Shown piece by piece: positions 35,060 through 42,858 of a DNA stretch of 64,000 nucleotides. This DNA comes from Cyclobacteriaceae bacterium (GTDB lineage: Bacteria; Bacteroidota; Bacteroidia; Cytophagales; Cyclobacteriaceae): assembly GCA_016787645.1 (NCBI GenBank), contig JAEUUF010000002.1, positions 62,001 to 126,000 on the forward strand. Reading direction: 5' to 3'. The notes beneath the pieces were generated by a model. It made no database searches and was not told the origin of the DNA. It saw only the letters and a list, made by a program, of their open reading frames with translations. The first letter of the stretch is position 1; the number at the start of each line of letters is the position of its first letter. Position numbers and translations under genes: made by a program.

Positions 35060-36444
35060 GATTCAGCGACTACGATAGTATCTACTTCCTGGGCATCGGC
35101 GGAATTGGTATGAGCGCACTGGCCCGCTGGTTCAAACAGAAAGGCCTCCGCATTGCAGGCTATGATCGGACACCCACTCCGCTCACTCACGAATTGCTGG
35201 AGGATGGGATGGAATTGCATTTTGACGACAAAGTTGAATTCATCCCTGGTTACATCACGAAGGAGAGGACCCTTGTGATTTACACTCCCGCCATTCCGAA
35301 GGATCATGCGGAATTCAACTATTTGAAGGAACAGGAATTTACGATCCTGAAGCGGTCGGAAGTTCTGGGCCTGATCTCCAAGGACTACCATACCATCGCG
35401 GTGGCTGGTACGCATGGTAAAACGACTACGTCGTCGATGATCGCCCACATTCTCAAATCGGCAGGACGCAACATGGTGGCCTTCCTCGGCGGCATCACCA
35501 CCAACTACGACTCGAACCTGGTGATGCACGGTGAAATCAATGGTGACACGATTGTCGTTGCCGAGGCGGATGAATTTGATCGCTCTTTCCTCCAGCTGCA
35601 CCCGCATAGCGCTGTGGTGACCTCCGCAGATGCGGATCACCTGGATATCTATGGGAACCATGCCACTATGCTCGAAGCGTATCAGCAGTTTATCCGGCAA
35701 GTGCAACTAAAAGGTTTTCTGGCGATCCACCACGCGGTGGCTGGGCTGGCTTCGGTTAATAAGAATATCACGATCATAACGTACGGGTTGGATCATGGGC
35801 AATTTATCGCGGGAAATATTACCGCGAACAGCGGGTTCTTTAGTTTTGATCTGCAGGGCAACGGCCGGAAGATTGATTCAATCCACCTGGGTGTTCCCGG
35901 ATATCACAATGTGGAGAATGCCATTGGCGCCATTCTCGCGGTGCGCCACCTCAATATCGACCCACAGGTCATTCGGGAAGCCTTAGCATCGTTTAAGGGT
36001 GTGAAACGGCGCTTTGAGTTTGTGTTCAGCAAGAATGGCTGCGTTTATGTCGATGATTACGCGCACCATCCGGCCGAAATTGAAGCATTCCTCAAGTCAC
36101 TGAAGGCGATGTATCCGGGTCGGAAACTGACCGTCGTTTTTCAGCCACACCTGTTTACCCGTACCCGCGATTTTGCCGATGGTTTCGCGAAGAGCCTCAG
36201 TATCGCCGATGAATTGGTGCTGCTGGATATTTATCCGGCTCGTGAACTGCCCATCACCGGGGTTACTTCTGACCTCATCTTCAGCCAGCTTACCTGCCCG
36301 GTGAAAGTGAAAACATCGAAGAAAGATTTGTTATCCACCCTGGATGCAATGGACATCGAAGTGATGGCCACCGTAGGCGCCGGGGATATTGACCTGTTTG
36401 TAAAACCGATTCGGAAAATGCTCAGCAAACGTTATGAAGGTTAA
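35056..36444 (+). CDS. murC: UDP-N-acetylmuramate--L-alanine ligase
   Basis: MurC adds L-alanine to UDP-MurNAc. The 462-residue protein starts at GTG 35056 (overlapping murG) with YFLGIGGIGMSALARWFKQKG. It has the ATP-binding AVAGTHGKTTTSSMIAHILK and EADEFDRSFLQLHPHSAVVTSADADHLDIYG. The C-terminal domain has VYVDDYAHHPAEIEAFLKSLK and FQPHLFTRTRDFADGF. It overlaps ftsQ by 11 bp. Confidence 0.96.
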   Translation: MRFSDYDSIYFLGIGGIGMSALARWFKQKGLRIAGYDRTPTPLTHELLEDGMELHFDDKVEFIPGYITKERTLVIYTPAIPKDHAEFNYLKEQEFTILKRSEVLGLISKDYHTIAVAGTHGKTTTSSMIAHILKSAGRNMVAFLGGITTNYDSNLVMHGEINGDTIVVAEADEFDRSFLQLHPHSAVVTSADADHLDIYGNHATMLEAYQQFIRQVQLKGFLAIHHAVAGLASVNKNITIITYGLDHGQFIAGNITANSGFFSFDLQGNGRKIDSIHLGVPGYHNVENAIGAILAVRHLNIDPQVIREALASFKGVKRRFEFVFSKNGCVYVDDYAHHPAEIEAFLKSLKAMYPGRKLTVVFQPHLFTRTRDFADGFAKSLSIADELVLLDIYPARELPITGVTSDLIFSQLTCPVKVKTSKKDLLSTLDAMDIEVMATVGAGDIDLFVKPIRKMLSKRYEG

Positions 36445-37198
36445 GTTCAACATACGGACGGAGCTAAAGATTATAGCCGGCCTCGGCCTCGTCTTCTTCC
36501 TCATCGCCTTTAGCGAAAGGAAGCAAGGCGGAGTTCTTTGTACTAACATAATCGTTGAGCTGGAAAATATTCAGGACAATCATTTCATGGATGAGGCTGA
36601 CATCGCCCGGCTGGTTCAGAACAGCACGCCCGAGTTGAAGGGAACAGCGATCAGCCGCATCGACCTGCGGGCGATAGAGCAAACGTTGCTCCTCGATAGG
36701 CATATCAAAGACGCTGAGCTCTATGGTGACCTGAAAGGCAACTTGATTGTGCGTGTGGAGTTGCGCAGACCTATGGCGCGAATCGTACAGGACGATGCGC
36801 CGGATGCCTACGTGGCCGAAGATGGCGTCATCATGGGGATTTCAGACAAATTCTCCTCACGGGTGATGATACTCAGCGGAGCAGGAATGAAAAAAATCGT
36901 GGAATCGGGTGACCTGACCAAAACCGAAGTGGGTCGGCAACTGAAGGAAATGATTGAGTACATCCTCGAGGATAGATTCTGGACCGCCCAGATCGCGCAG
37001 ATGGATCTTAATACAAAAGGGGAGATCACCATTTACCCGCAGGTTACTGGCCAGGTGGTGGAGTTCGGTACGCCGGAGAAGTACGAGGATAAGCTGCACA
37101 AACTGATGGTGTTTTACAAAGACATTCTGCCCCAGAAGGGATGGACAAAATATGAAAAAGTGAACCTGAATTACGAAGGACAAATCATCGCACACTAA
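36434..37198 (+). CDS. ftsQ: Cell division protein FtsQ
   Basis: FtsQ recruits FtsL and FtsB in the divisome. The 254-residue product has a short basic cytoplasmic end, one membrane helix (about 11-26, IIAGLGLVFFLIAFSE), and a periplasmic POTRA-like region. The segments NHFMDEADIARLVQNSTPELKGTAISRIDLRAIEQTLLLDRHIKDAELYGDLKGNLIVRVELRRPMARI fit that region. The assignment rests on this architecture and on position between murC and ftsA; the Bacteroidota form is quite divergent. Confidence 0.88.
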   Translation: MKVKFNIRTELKIIAGLGLVFFLIAFSERKQGGVLCTNIIVELENIQDNHFMDEADIARLVQNSTPELKGTAISRIDLRAIEQTLLLDRHIKDAELYGDLKGNLIVRVELRRPMARIVQDDAPDAYVAEDGVIMGISDKFSSRVMILSGAGMKKIVESGDLTKTEVGRQLKEMIEYILEDRFWTAQIAQMDLNTKGEITIYPQVTGQVVEFGTPEKYEDKLHKLMVFYKDILPQKGWTKYEKVNLNYEGQIIAH

Positions 37199-37223
37199 AC
37201 CATACGATACCCAATTTTTTTAA

Positions 37224-37238
37224 CAACCACTAAACCAC
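37224..37238 (+). repeat. 15-bp leader repeat, ftsA copy
   Basis: CAACCACTAAACCAC lies 10 nt upstream of the ftsA start codon and is repeated exactly in front of ftsZ (38557-38571). The first nine bases also occur 6 nt before the mraZ start (24823-24831). The sequence contains no G and so would be unstructured in the mRNA. Confidence 0.7.
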
Positions 37239-37248
37239 GTTTTGAGCT

Positions 37249-38553
37249 ATGGAAAAGGAAAAAATAGTAGTAGGACTCGACATCGGCACAACCAAGATTT
37301 GTGCGATCGTCGGCCGTAAAAACGAGTACGGAAAACTCGAGGTCCTGGGCATGGGCAAAGCCGAGTCGGAGGGCGTCATCAAGGGCATTGTGACCAACAT
37401 CGACAAGACGGTTTATGCCATCGAAAAGGCCGTCAAGGAAGCCAGCGAGATGTCGGGCATCGATATCGGCGTGGTAAACGTCGGTATTGCCGGCCAACAT
37501 ATCCGCAGCACGATCCACCACGGCAGCATCACCCGTTCGTCCAACGATGACGAAATAAGCATCGAAGACGTGAGCCGGCTCACGGAGGACATGTACCGGA
37601 TTGTCATACCTCCGGGAAGCGAAATCATTCACGTGATGCCGCAAGACTATACCGTGGATTATGAAGAAGGCATCAAGGACCCTGTTGGCATGAGCGGGGT
37701 GAAACTCGAGGCAGACTTCCATATCATTACTGCCCAGACCAGCGCCATCAACAACATCAATAAGTGCGTGCGTCGGGCAGGTCTCGAAATCGACAACCTG
37801 ATCCTCGAGCCCCTCGCGTCAAGCCTGGCCGTGCTCAGCGATGAGGAGAAGGAAGCAGGCGTTTGCATCATTGACATCGGCGGGGGCACCACCGATATCG
37901 CGATCTTCTATGACAACATCATCCGGCATACTGCGGTGATCCCGTTTGGCGGCAATATTCTCACCAATGACATCCAAACGGGCCTGATGGTGATGGCCAA
38001 ACAAGCTGAACAGCTAAAAACCAAGTTCGGTAAGGCCATCGCGGAGGAAGCGAACCCCAATGAAGTGGTTTCCATTCCCGGCATCCGGAACCGTTCGGCC
38101 AAGGAAATTTCGGTGAAGAATCTTTCCAACATCATCCAGGCACGCATGGAAGAAATCATCGAAATGGCGCATACGGAAATCATTAGTTGCGGTTACGAGA
38201 ATCGTCTCGCAGGCGGCATTGTGATCACCGGCGGCGGCTCGCAATTGAACAGCCTCAAGCACCTCGTAGAGTATATGACGGGTATGGACACCCGCATCGG
38301 CTACCCCAACGAGCACCTCGGCAAGAGCAAACTCGAAGCAGTCAAGAGCCCAATGTATGCCACTGCCGTAGGGCTTGTCCTCGCCGGTTTCCGCTCACTC
38401 GACGAGCGGGAAGAGCGTTACCGGGAAGCACTTGAGAACAAGGTCACGGTGAAAGTGAAGAAGCAGCGCCCGGCCGGTGATTTCTTCACCAACATTCTCA
38501 ACAAGACGAAAGGACTGTTGATTGATGACCTCGATGGAAAAAATGAATACTAG
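37249..38553 (+). CDS. ftsA: Cell division protein FtsA
   Basis: FtsA is an actin-like ATPase that tethers FtsZ to the membrane. The 434-residue protein has the phosphate-1 motif VGLDIGTTKICAIVG, phosphate-2 CIIDIGGGTTDIAIF and adenosine motif GGIVITGGGSQLNSLKHLVEYMTG. A C-terminal region ends in TNILNKTKGLLIDDLDGKNEY, which contains the probable amphipathic targeting helix (about 412-425). It is followed 26 bp later by ftsZ, and both leaders share a 15-bp repeat. Confidence 0.96.
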   Translation: MEKEKIVVGLDIGTTKICAIVGRKNEYGKLEVLGMGKAESEGVIKGIVTNIDKTVYAIEKAVKEASEMSGIDIGVVNVGIAGQHIRSTIHHGSITRSSNDDEISIEDVSRLTEDMYRIVIPPGSEIIHVMPQDYTVDYEEGIKDPVGMSGVKLEADFHIITAQTSAINNINKCVRRAGLEIDNLILEPLASSLAVLSDEEKEAGVCIIDIGGGTTDIAIFYDNIIRHTAVIPFGGNILTNDIQTGLMVMAKQAEQLKTKFGKAIAEEANPNEVVSIPGIRNRSAKEISVKNLSNIIQARMEEIIEMAHTEIISCGYENRLAGGIVITGGGSQLNSLKHLVEYMTGMDTRIGYPNEHLGKSKLEAVKSPMYATAVGLVLAGFRSLDEREERYREALENKVTVKVKKQRPAGDFFTNILNKTKGLLIDDLDGKNEY

Positions 38554-38556
38554 GAT

Positions 38557-38571
38557 CAACCACTAAACCAC
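38557..38571 (+). repeat. 15-bp leader repeat, ftsZ copy
   Basis: CAACCACTAAACCAC lies 8 nt upstream of the ftsZ ATG, an exact copy of the element before ftsA. Distances to the start codon are similar (10 and 8 nt), which suggests a role in translation initiation or a bound factor rather than a random duplicate. Confidence 0.7.
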
Positions 38572-38579
38572 CAATAACC

Positions 38580-40451
38580 ATGTTTCAATCCGGAGCTTAC
38601 AAATTTGACCTGCCGGCCCGGCATTCGAAGTCGATCATCAAGGTGATCGGCGTCGGCGGAGGCGGCAGCAATGCGGTCAATCACATGTACCGGCTCGGCA
38701 TCAAGGATGTTGAGTTTATCGTGTGCAACACCGACCTGCAAGCACTCAACAGCAGCCCCGTACCTACGAAGCTGCAAATCGGCACTAACCTGACCGAAGG
38801 GTTGGGTTGCGGCGCCAACCCTGAAGTGGGTCGCGCGGCAGCAATGGAAAGCAAAGAACAAATTCGCGAGGTGCTGCATGGCACCAAGATGGTCTTCATC
38901 ACGGCTGGTATGGGCGGTGGCACAGGAACGGGTGCTGCGCCTGTAATCGCGAAGATTGCCAAGGAAATGGACATCCTCACCGTGGGCATAGTAACCATGC
39001 CTTTCGGTTTCGAAGGCAGAAAGAAGCTGGGCCAGGCGCAGTTGGGCCTGGACGCCATGCGCTCGAGCTGCGACACGGTGCTCGCCATCCTCAATGATCA
39101 GTTGCGGCAGATGTTCGGCAACCTGTCCATCAGCCAGGCCTTTGGCGAGGCCGACGGCGTATTGACAACGGCGGCCAAAAGCATCGCTGAAATTATTACG
39201 TTGGCTGGCTACGTGAACGTAGACTTCCAGGACGTACGTACGGTCATGCTGAATGCCGGCGCGGCCGTAATGGGGTCTGCCGAGACAACCGGTGAAGACC
39301 GGGCCATCCGGGCCGCACAGCAAGCGCTGGCCAGCCCGCTTCTTGACAATTGTGATATCATGGGCGCCAAGCGCATCCTGCTTTCGATCATGTCCGGTGA
39401 GGAAGCCGAGCTTCAGATGGATGAGCTTAGCACCATCACCGAATATATCCAGGAGCAGGCGGGTGACGAATGCGAAGTGATCTTCGGTCATGGCGTCGAC
39501 GCTGCGCTCGGCAACTCGATTCGGGTGACGGTCATAGCCACCGGTTTTGCCAGCGAAGGAAAGAGCAATACCCGCAAGGTGGAGGAAAAGAAAGTCCTCG
39601 ACCTGGAGAAGAGCCAGAGTTTTGTCGAGGAGTGGAAAGATCAGACCCTCACCGATCGTAACTATGACATCGAATTGAAGGTAACGGAAGAGATTCACTA
39701 CGAGGAGACCTATATCGATGAACCGATCAACGACTTTCCGGAGACCAAGGAAGAACACGAGGCTGCTATGGAATTTGTTCCTGTAGCTAAAAGTGCTGAA
39801 TCAGTTCAGACGGAGTGGGTGGTCGACCCACAACCGGAGATGAGCCAGGAAGAAACTGAGGAGCCCATCTTGGAAGAGCCCAAAATGGTTGCTCCTGTGG
39901 TGGAGGTCAAGCCTGAAATCATTCCTGAAATTACCCCGGAAATGAAGCCTGAGCCCCAGCCGGAAATAAAGCCGGTACAGCCTGAAGTGAAGAAGCGTGA
40001 AGAGAAGCCTCTGAAGAAGGAAGAGGCACCGCTGCCCCCTCTGCCGCTATTCGATCAGGAGGACGTAGTCGCCCATAAAGTCGAACTGCAGGAGGAAGAA
40101 CACGAAGAAGAGGACCTGCGGTTTCGAGACGATCGTGAAGAGTTTGAGGTAGGAAAGGAGATTGCGGCCGATCAAGTGATTAACAACGAAGGAATGATGG
40201 AAATGAGAAAAACAAAAGAGCGCCTTCAGCAGCAGGCCAAGGAACGCCGCGAGAAGTTGAAGTCATCACGTAAACAGGAAATGAGCAAGGAAGAGTTCAA
40301 CGAAAAATGGACATTGCCCGCTTACCTCCGTCGTGGGGTGAAGATGGAGAACGTCCCTCATTCTTCCGAGCGGTTCATCTCCAAGTATAACCTGAACGAT
40401 GACAACTCGCTGTTGGGTAATAACAAGTTCCTGCACGATAACGTCGATTAA
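38580..40451 (+). CDS. ftsZ: Cell division protein FtsZ with long C-terminal linker
   Basis: FtsZ is the tubulin-like GTPase that builds the division ring. The GTPase core (about residues 15-325) has GVGGGGSNAVNHM, the tubulin signature GGGTGTG at 112-118 and the T7-loop NVDFQDVRTVM. At 623 residues it is much longer than the usual 350-400. The extra length is a Glu/Pro/Lys-rich linker (about 326-570). The conserved C-terminal peptide appears as TLPAYLRR at 578-585 and is followed by a further 38 residues ending FLHDNVD, so the FtsA-binding motif is internal. Confidence 0.96.
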   Translation: MFQSGAYKFDLPARHSKSIIKVIGVGGGGSNAVNHMYRLGIKDVEFIVCNTDLQALNSSPVPTKLQIGTNLTEGLGCGANPEVGRAAAMESKEQIREVLHGTKMVFITAGMGGGTGTGAAPVIAKIAKEMDILTVGIVTMPFGFEGRKKLGQAQLGLDAMRSSCDTVLAILNDQLRQMFGNLSISQAFGEADGVLTTAAKSIAEIITLAGYVNVDFQDVRTVMLNAGAAVMGSAETTGEDRAIRAAQQALASPLLDNCDIMGAKRILLSIMSGEEAELQMDELSTITEYIQEQAGDECEVIFGHGVDAALGNSIRVTVIATGFASEGKSNTRKVEEKKVLDLEKSQSFVEEWKDQTLTDRNYDIELKVTEEIHYEETYIDEPINDFPETKEEHEAAMEFVPVAKSAESVQTEWVVDPQPEMSQEETEEPILEEPKMVAPVVEVKPEIIPEITPEMKPEPQPEIKPVQPEVKKREEKPLKKEEAPLPPLPLFDQEDVVAHKVELQEEEHEEEDLRFRDDREEFEVGKEIAADQVINNEGMMEMRKTKERLQQQAKERREKLKSSRKQEMSKEEFNEKWTLPAYLRRGVKMENVPHSSERFISKYNLNDDNSLLGNNKFLHDNVD

Positions 40452-40674
40452 CGTGATGCGATATCCTCTTTTTGTCCGCCGTAACTGGTCGGTGTTTCCC
40501 CGGATCATCCGTTGGTGGTTTCGGGTGGTTCGTGGTGAGCACAACCGTAGCGTGATGGTAGACAAGACAAGGGTATCTATGACATGGCACATCCGGCGCG
40601 ACTGGCCATTTACTCCATTCGTAGTGGTTGTTGGCAGTAAATATTTTTTGCCGGCGCCGGAGTGCCTTCTTTTT

Positions 40675-40735
40675 GACCGGGCGATTATTGGCAGTCGCCG
40701 CGACGGTTCGGGGTGATTTTTTGCTGCTCCCGGTC
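40675..40735 (+). ncRNA. Possible structured RNA upstream of the terminator
   Basis: GACCGGG (40675-40681) and CCCGGTC (40729-40735) form a perfect 7-bp outer stem. Inside it GCGA/TCGC can pair around 40681-40698. Directly downstream AAGGTT-TTTT-AACCT forms a small hairpin, then the terminator follows. It could be a small RNA ending at 40785 or a long structured 3' UTR of ftsZ. A poor -7-like TATTTTTTG lies at about 40642. It does not match tmRNA, RNase P, SRP or other RNAs I can recognise. Confidence 0.25.
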
Positions 40736-40753
40736 GAAGGTTTTTTAACCTGG

Positions 40754-40785
40754 AAAGCCGCCTGTACGAGGGCGGCTTTTCTGTT
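40754..40785 (+). terminator. Intrinsic terminator of the dcw operon or of a small RNA
   Basis: AAAGCCGCC (40754-40762) pairs with GGCGGCTTT (40771-40779), with an 8-nt loop and a T-rich tail. It lies about 300 bp beyond the ftsZ stop codon, so either the dcw transcript has a long 3' UTR or a separate short transcript ends here. Confidence 0.8.
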
Positions 40786-40824
40786 CTTGGCCCAAACTGA
40801 CGGAACGATATATGGTGGGGCAGT

Positions 40825-40901
40825 AGCTCAAAGCTCAAAGCGCTTGGCTCTGGGTGCTAGGCTCTAGGCCCTGGGCTTTATGCTTTTAGCTTTATGCTAT
40901 T
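40825..40901. repeat. Array A: eleven degenerate heptamers (RGCTYTA-like)
   Basis: Eleven contiguous 7-bp units run without phase slip, beginning AGCTCAA, AGCTCAA, AGCGCTT, GGCTCTG, GGTGCTA, GGCTCTA and ending TGCTATT. It is 77 bp long, the same as array B, and runs in inverse orientation to it across a 29-bp spacer. Confidence 0.8.
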
Positions 40902-40930
40902 GTGTTACATATATGACTACGTTCCAATTG

Positions 40931-41007
40931 CCCAGCACCCAGTACCCAGTACCTAGCACCCAGCACCTAGTACCTGGCACCCAGTACCTAGTACCCAGTG
41001 CCCAGCT
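40931..41007. repeat. Array B: eleven degenerate heptamers (CCYAGYA)
   Basis: Eleven contiguous 7-bp units (CCCAGCA, CCCAGTA, CCTAGCA, CCTAGTA, CCTGGCA, CCCAGTG and variants) follow with no slip. Variation is restricted almost entirely to C/T transitions at two positions. The array is bracketed by a 10-bp direct repeat CTACGTTCCA at 40917-40926 and 41006-41015. Confidence 0.85.
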
Positions 41008-41020
41008 ACGTTCCATTGCT

Positions 41021-41028
41021 TACCTTTG
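41021..41028 (+). promoter_or_regulatory. Putative -7 element of the hydrolase gene
   Basis: TACCTTTG matches TAnnTTTG exactly and lies 15 bp before the ATG at 41044. The -33 region falls within the end of heptamer array B, and no TTTG is seen there. Confidence 0.4.
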
Positions 41029-41043
41029 GAATAACCTACTGCT

Positions 41044-42045
41044 ATGAACAAACTCCTTATTCGAATCACCTTCCCATTCCTTGTCATCATTGCCATTTAC
41101 GCCTTGGGCCCAGAGCCCGACAGCCCCACCTGGGACACCGCGAAAGTGGAAGTGCCCACTACACCCGATGCCTTGGAGAAGTATGTGGCCGACAATGAAG
41201 CGAAACACCAGCTGAAGCCCGACAACGAGGCGCGCATTATTTGGGCCGACAGCTCACGTTCAAAAACGCCTTACAGCGTTGTCTATATTCATGGTTTCTC
41301 TGCCAGCCAGGAAGAAGGAGATCCCGTGCACGAGCAGTTTGCAAAAACCTTTGGCTGTAACCTTTATCTCACCCGGATGGCCGACCACGGAATTGATACG
41401 ACTGACCAACTTCTCTACTTCACGGCTGACCGGTGGTGGAGAAGCAGCAAGGAAGCGCTGGCGATCGGTAAAGCCCTTGGCGACAAAGTAATCCTTATGA
41501 GCACATCGACCGGCGGAACCATGTCGTTGATCCTGGCGGCCTATTACCCGGAGGATGTCTACGCTATGATTAATATGTCACCCAATATTGCGATCAATGA
41601 TGACAAAGCTTGGCTGCTGGACAAACCCTGGGGCTTGCAGTTGGCAAGGCTGGCCATTGGGGGTAAAAGCCGAACATTTCCGCCCGACCCTGCTAAGGAC
41701 CAGTATTGGAACAACCCGTATCGCCTGGAAGCAGTCTGCGAGTTACAAGAACTCGTACAGGACAAGATGAACGCTGAAACCTTCTCGATGGTGAAATGTC
41801 CCTCATTAACCCTGTACTATTACAAGAATGAGCAGGAACAAGATCCTGTCGTGAAGGTGAGTGCGATGCAGGAGATGAATCAACAATTGGGAACTCCTGA
41901 TTCCCTGAAAGTAATGGTTCCCATTCCCAATGCCGGCGGTCACGTACTCGGTTCTCATATCGTGTCCAAAGACATTGAAGCCGTGACCAAGGCGGTGCAT
42001 GAGTTTGCTACTGTCAAACTCAGGTTGGTCCCCCGCCAGAATTAG
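41044..42045 (+). CDS. Alpha/beta hydrolase, membrane-anchored or exported
   Basis: The 333-residue product has an N-terminal hydrophobic segment (about 4-21) that could be an uncleaved anchor or signal peptide. The alpha/beta-hydrolase fold is indicated by the oxyanion motif HGFSAS (83-88). The nucleophile elbow MSTSTGG has Ser155 in S-T-S-T-G, a variant of GxSxG. A late histidine lies in NAGGHVLGS. It resembles carboxylesterases or lipases in overall layout. Substrate is unknown. The gene is alone, with convergent kdsB downstream. Confidence 0.82.
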   Translation: MNKLLIRITFPFLVIIAIYALGPEPDSPTWDTAKVEVPTTPDALEKYVADNEAKHQLKPDNEARIIWADSSRSKTPYSVVYIHGFSASQEEGDPVHEQFAKTFGCNLYLTRMADHGIDTTDQLLYFTADRWWRSSKEALAIGKALGDKVILMSTSTGGTMSLILAAYYPEDVYAMINMSPNIAINDDKAWLLDKPWGLQLARLAIGGKSRTFPPDPAKDQYWNNPYRLEAVCELQELVQDKMNAETFSMVKCPSLTLYYYKNEQEQDPVVKVSAMQEMNQQLGTPDSLKVMVPIPNAGGHVLGSHIVSKDIEAVTKAVHEFATVKLRLVPRQN

Positions 42046-42054
42046 CTTGTCTCT

Positions 42055-42094
42055 ATCCGTGAATATCCGTGCCATCCGTGGCAACCCCCACGGA
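42055..42094. repeat. Triple ATCCGTG repeat ending in a hairpin between convergent genes
   Basis: ATCCGTG occurs at 42055, 42065 and 42074. The last copy is part of a 7-bp stem: TCCGTGG (42075-42081) pairs with CCACGGA (42088-42094), with a 6-nt loop. It lies between the hydrolase and kdsB stop codons and could act as a bidirectional terminator, though no T-run is present. Confidence 0.45.
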
Positions 42095-42099
42095 ATCGG

Positions 42100-42858
42100 T
42101 TAATCTGGCGTGCCCACTCTTCTCAAATACTCCCGTGCCTTTTCCAAGTCCTCGGGCGTGTCGACGCACATGCCTTCCTCCGCATCGGTCTCCACGGTCT
42201 TGATGCGATAACCGTTCTCGATCCATCGCAACTGTTCCAGCGACTCAGCACGTTCAAGGGGAGAAACAGGCAGGTTGGTTATCGCCTTAAGAATATCGCT
42301 CCGGTAGGCGTAGAGTCCCATGTGTCGGTAAAACGTGGCATGGTCGAGCCACTGTTCCTGCGGATGCTTTTGAACGAAGGGAATGGGTGAACGGCTAAAA
42401 TAAAGTGCCTCCTGTTTGTCGTTCAGCACCACCTTGGCTTCGGTGGGCGCAAGGAGTTGGTCGAGGGTAGTGATCTTTTGAATGAGGGTGGCCAATTCAG
42501 TTTGCGCATCCAGCGAACGGCACAGCAAATCGATCTGTGCGGGATCAATGAAGGGCTCATCACCCTGGACGTTCACCACAAAATCAAATCGCTCTTTTTG
42601 TTGGGTCAGGGTTTCATAGCACCGGTCGGTCCCGCTGGGGTGCTGGTCGGAGGTAAGGCTGGCGTGACCACCAAATGCGATGACATGGTCATAAATTTCT
42701 TTATGATCGGTAGCTACCACGATGTCGGTCAGGAATTGTGATTTGTTGCACTGAAGGTAAACACGTTCCACCATGGACTTACCCAGAAGGTCAGCGAGCG
42801 GTTTGCCGGGGAAACGCGAAGAAGCGTACCGTGCGGGGATAACTCCTAAAATCTTCAT
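42100..42858 (-). CDS. kdsB: 3-deoxy-manno-octulosonate cytidylyltransferase
   Basis: KdsB activates KDO to CMP-KDO for the lipopolysaccharide inner core. The 252-residue protein starts with the nucleotide-binding VIPARYASSRFPGKPLADLLGKSMVERVY and has GTDRCYE and NVQGDEPFI. The segment HMGLYAYRSDILKAITNLPVSPLERAESLEQLRWIENGYRIKTVETD is typical of the family. Its ATG overlaps the stop of the upstream NfeD-type gene by 4 bp. Confidence 0.96.
   Translation of the reverse strand: MKILGVIPARYASSRFPGKPLADLLGKSMVERVYLQCNKSQFLTDIVVATDHKEIYDHVIAFGGHASLTSDQHPSGTDRCYETLTQQKERFDFVVNVQGDEPFIDPAQIDLLCRSLDAQTELATLIQKITTLDQLLAPTEAKVVLNDKQEALYFSRSPIPFVQKHPQEQWLDHATFYRHMGLYAYRSDILKAITNLPVSPLERAESLEQLRWIENGYRIKTVETDAEEGMCVDTPEDLEKAREYLRRVGTPD

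Larger units (their letters stand above)
40452..41043. other. 592-bp gene-free region between ftsZ and the hydrolase gene
   Basis: No convincing reading frame is present; the plus-strand ORF covering the first part has a composition unlike any protein here. From left to right the region holds about 185 bp with no visible signal, a stretch able to form nested hairpins (40637-40735), a strong terminator (40754-40785), two heptamer arrays in inverted orientation (40825-41007), and a -7 element just before the next gene. Confidence 0.6.

Noticed and set aside
34849-35706. 285-residue minus-strand ORF opposite murG/murC
   Set aside because: Antisense shadow; both plus-strand genes are certain.
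38556-39758. 400-residue minus-strand ORF opposite ftsZ
   Set aside because: Shadow of the high-quality ftsZ frame; no recognisable protein features.
40399-40716. 105-residue plus-strand ORF overlapping the ftsZ end
   Set aside because: Composition is unusual (many Trp, Arg, Val), it starts inside ftsZ in another frame, has no domain or signal, and covers the possible structured RNA region.
40825-41007. Heptamer arrays as a CRISPR
   Set aside because: Units are 7 bp with no unique spacers, arrays are mutually inverted, and no cas gene is in the window.
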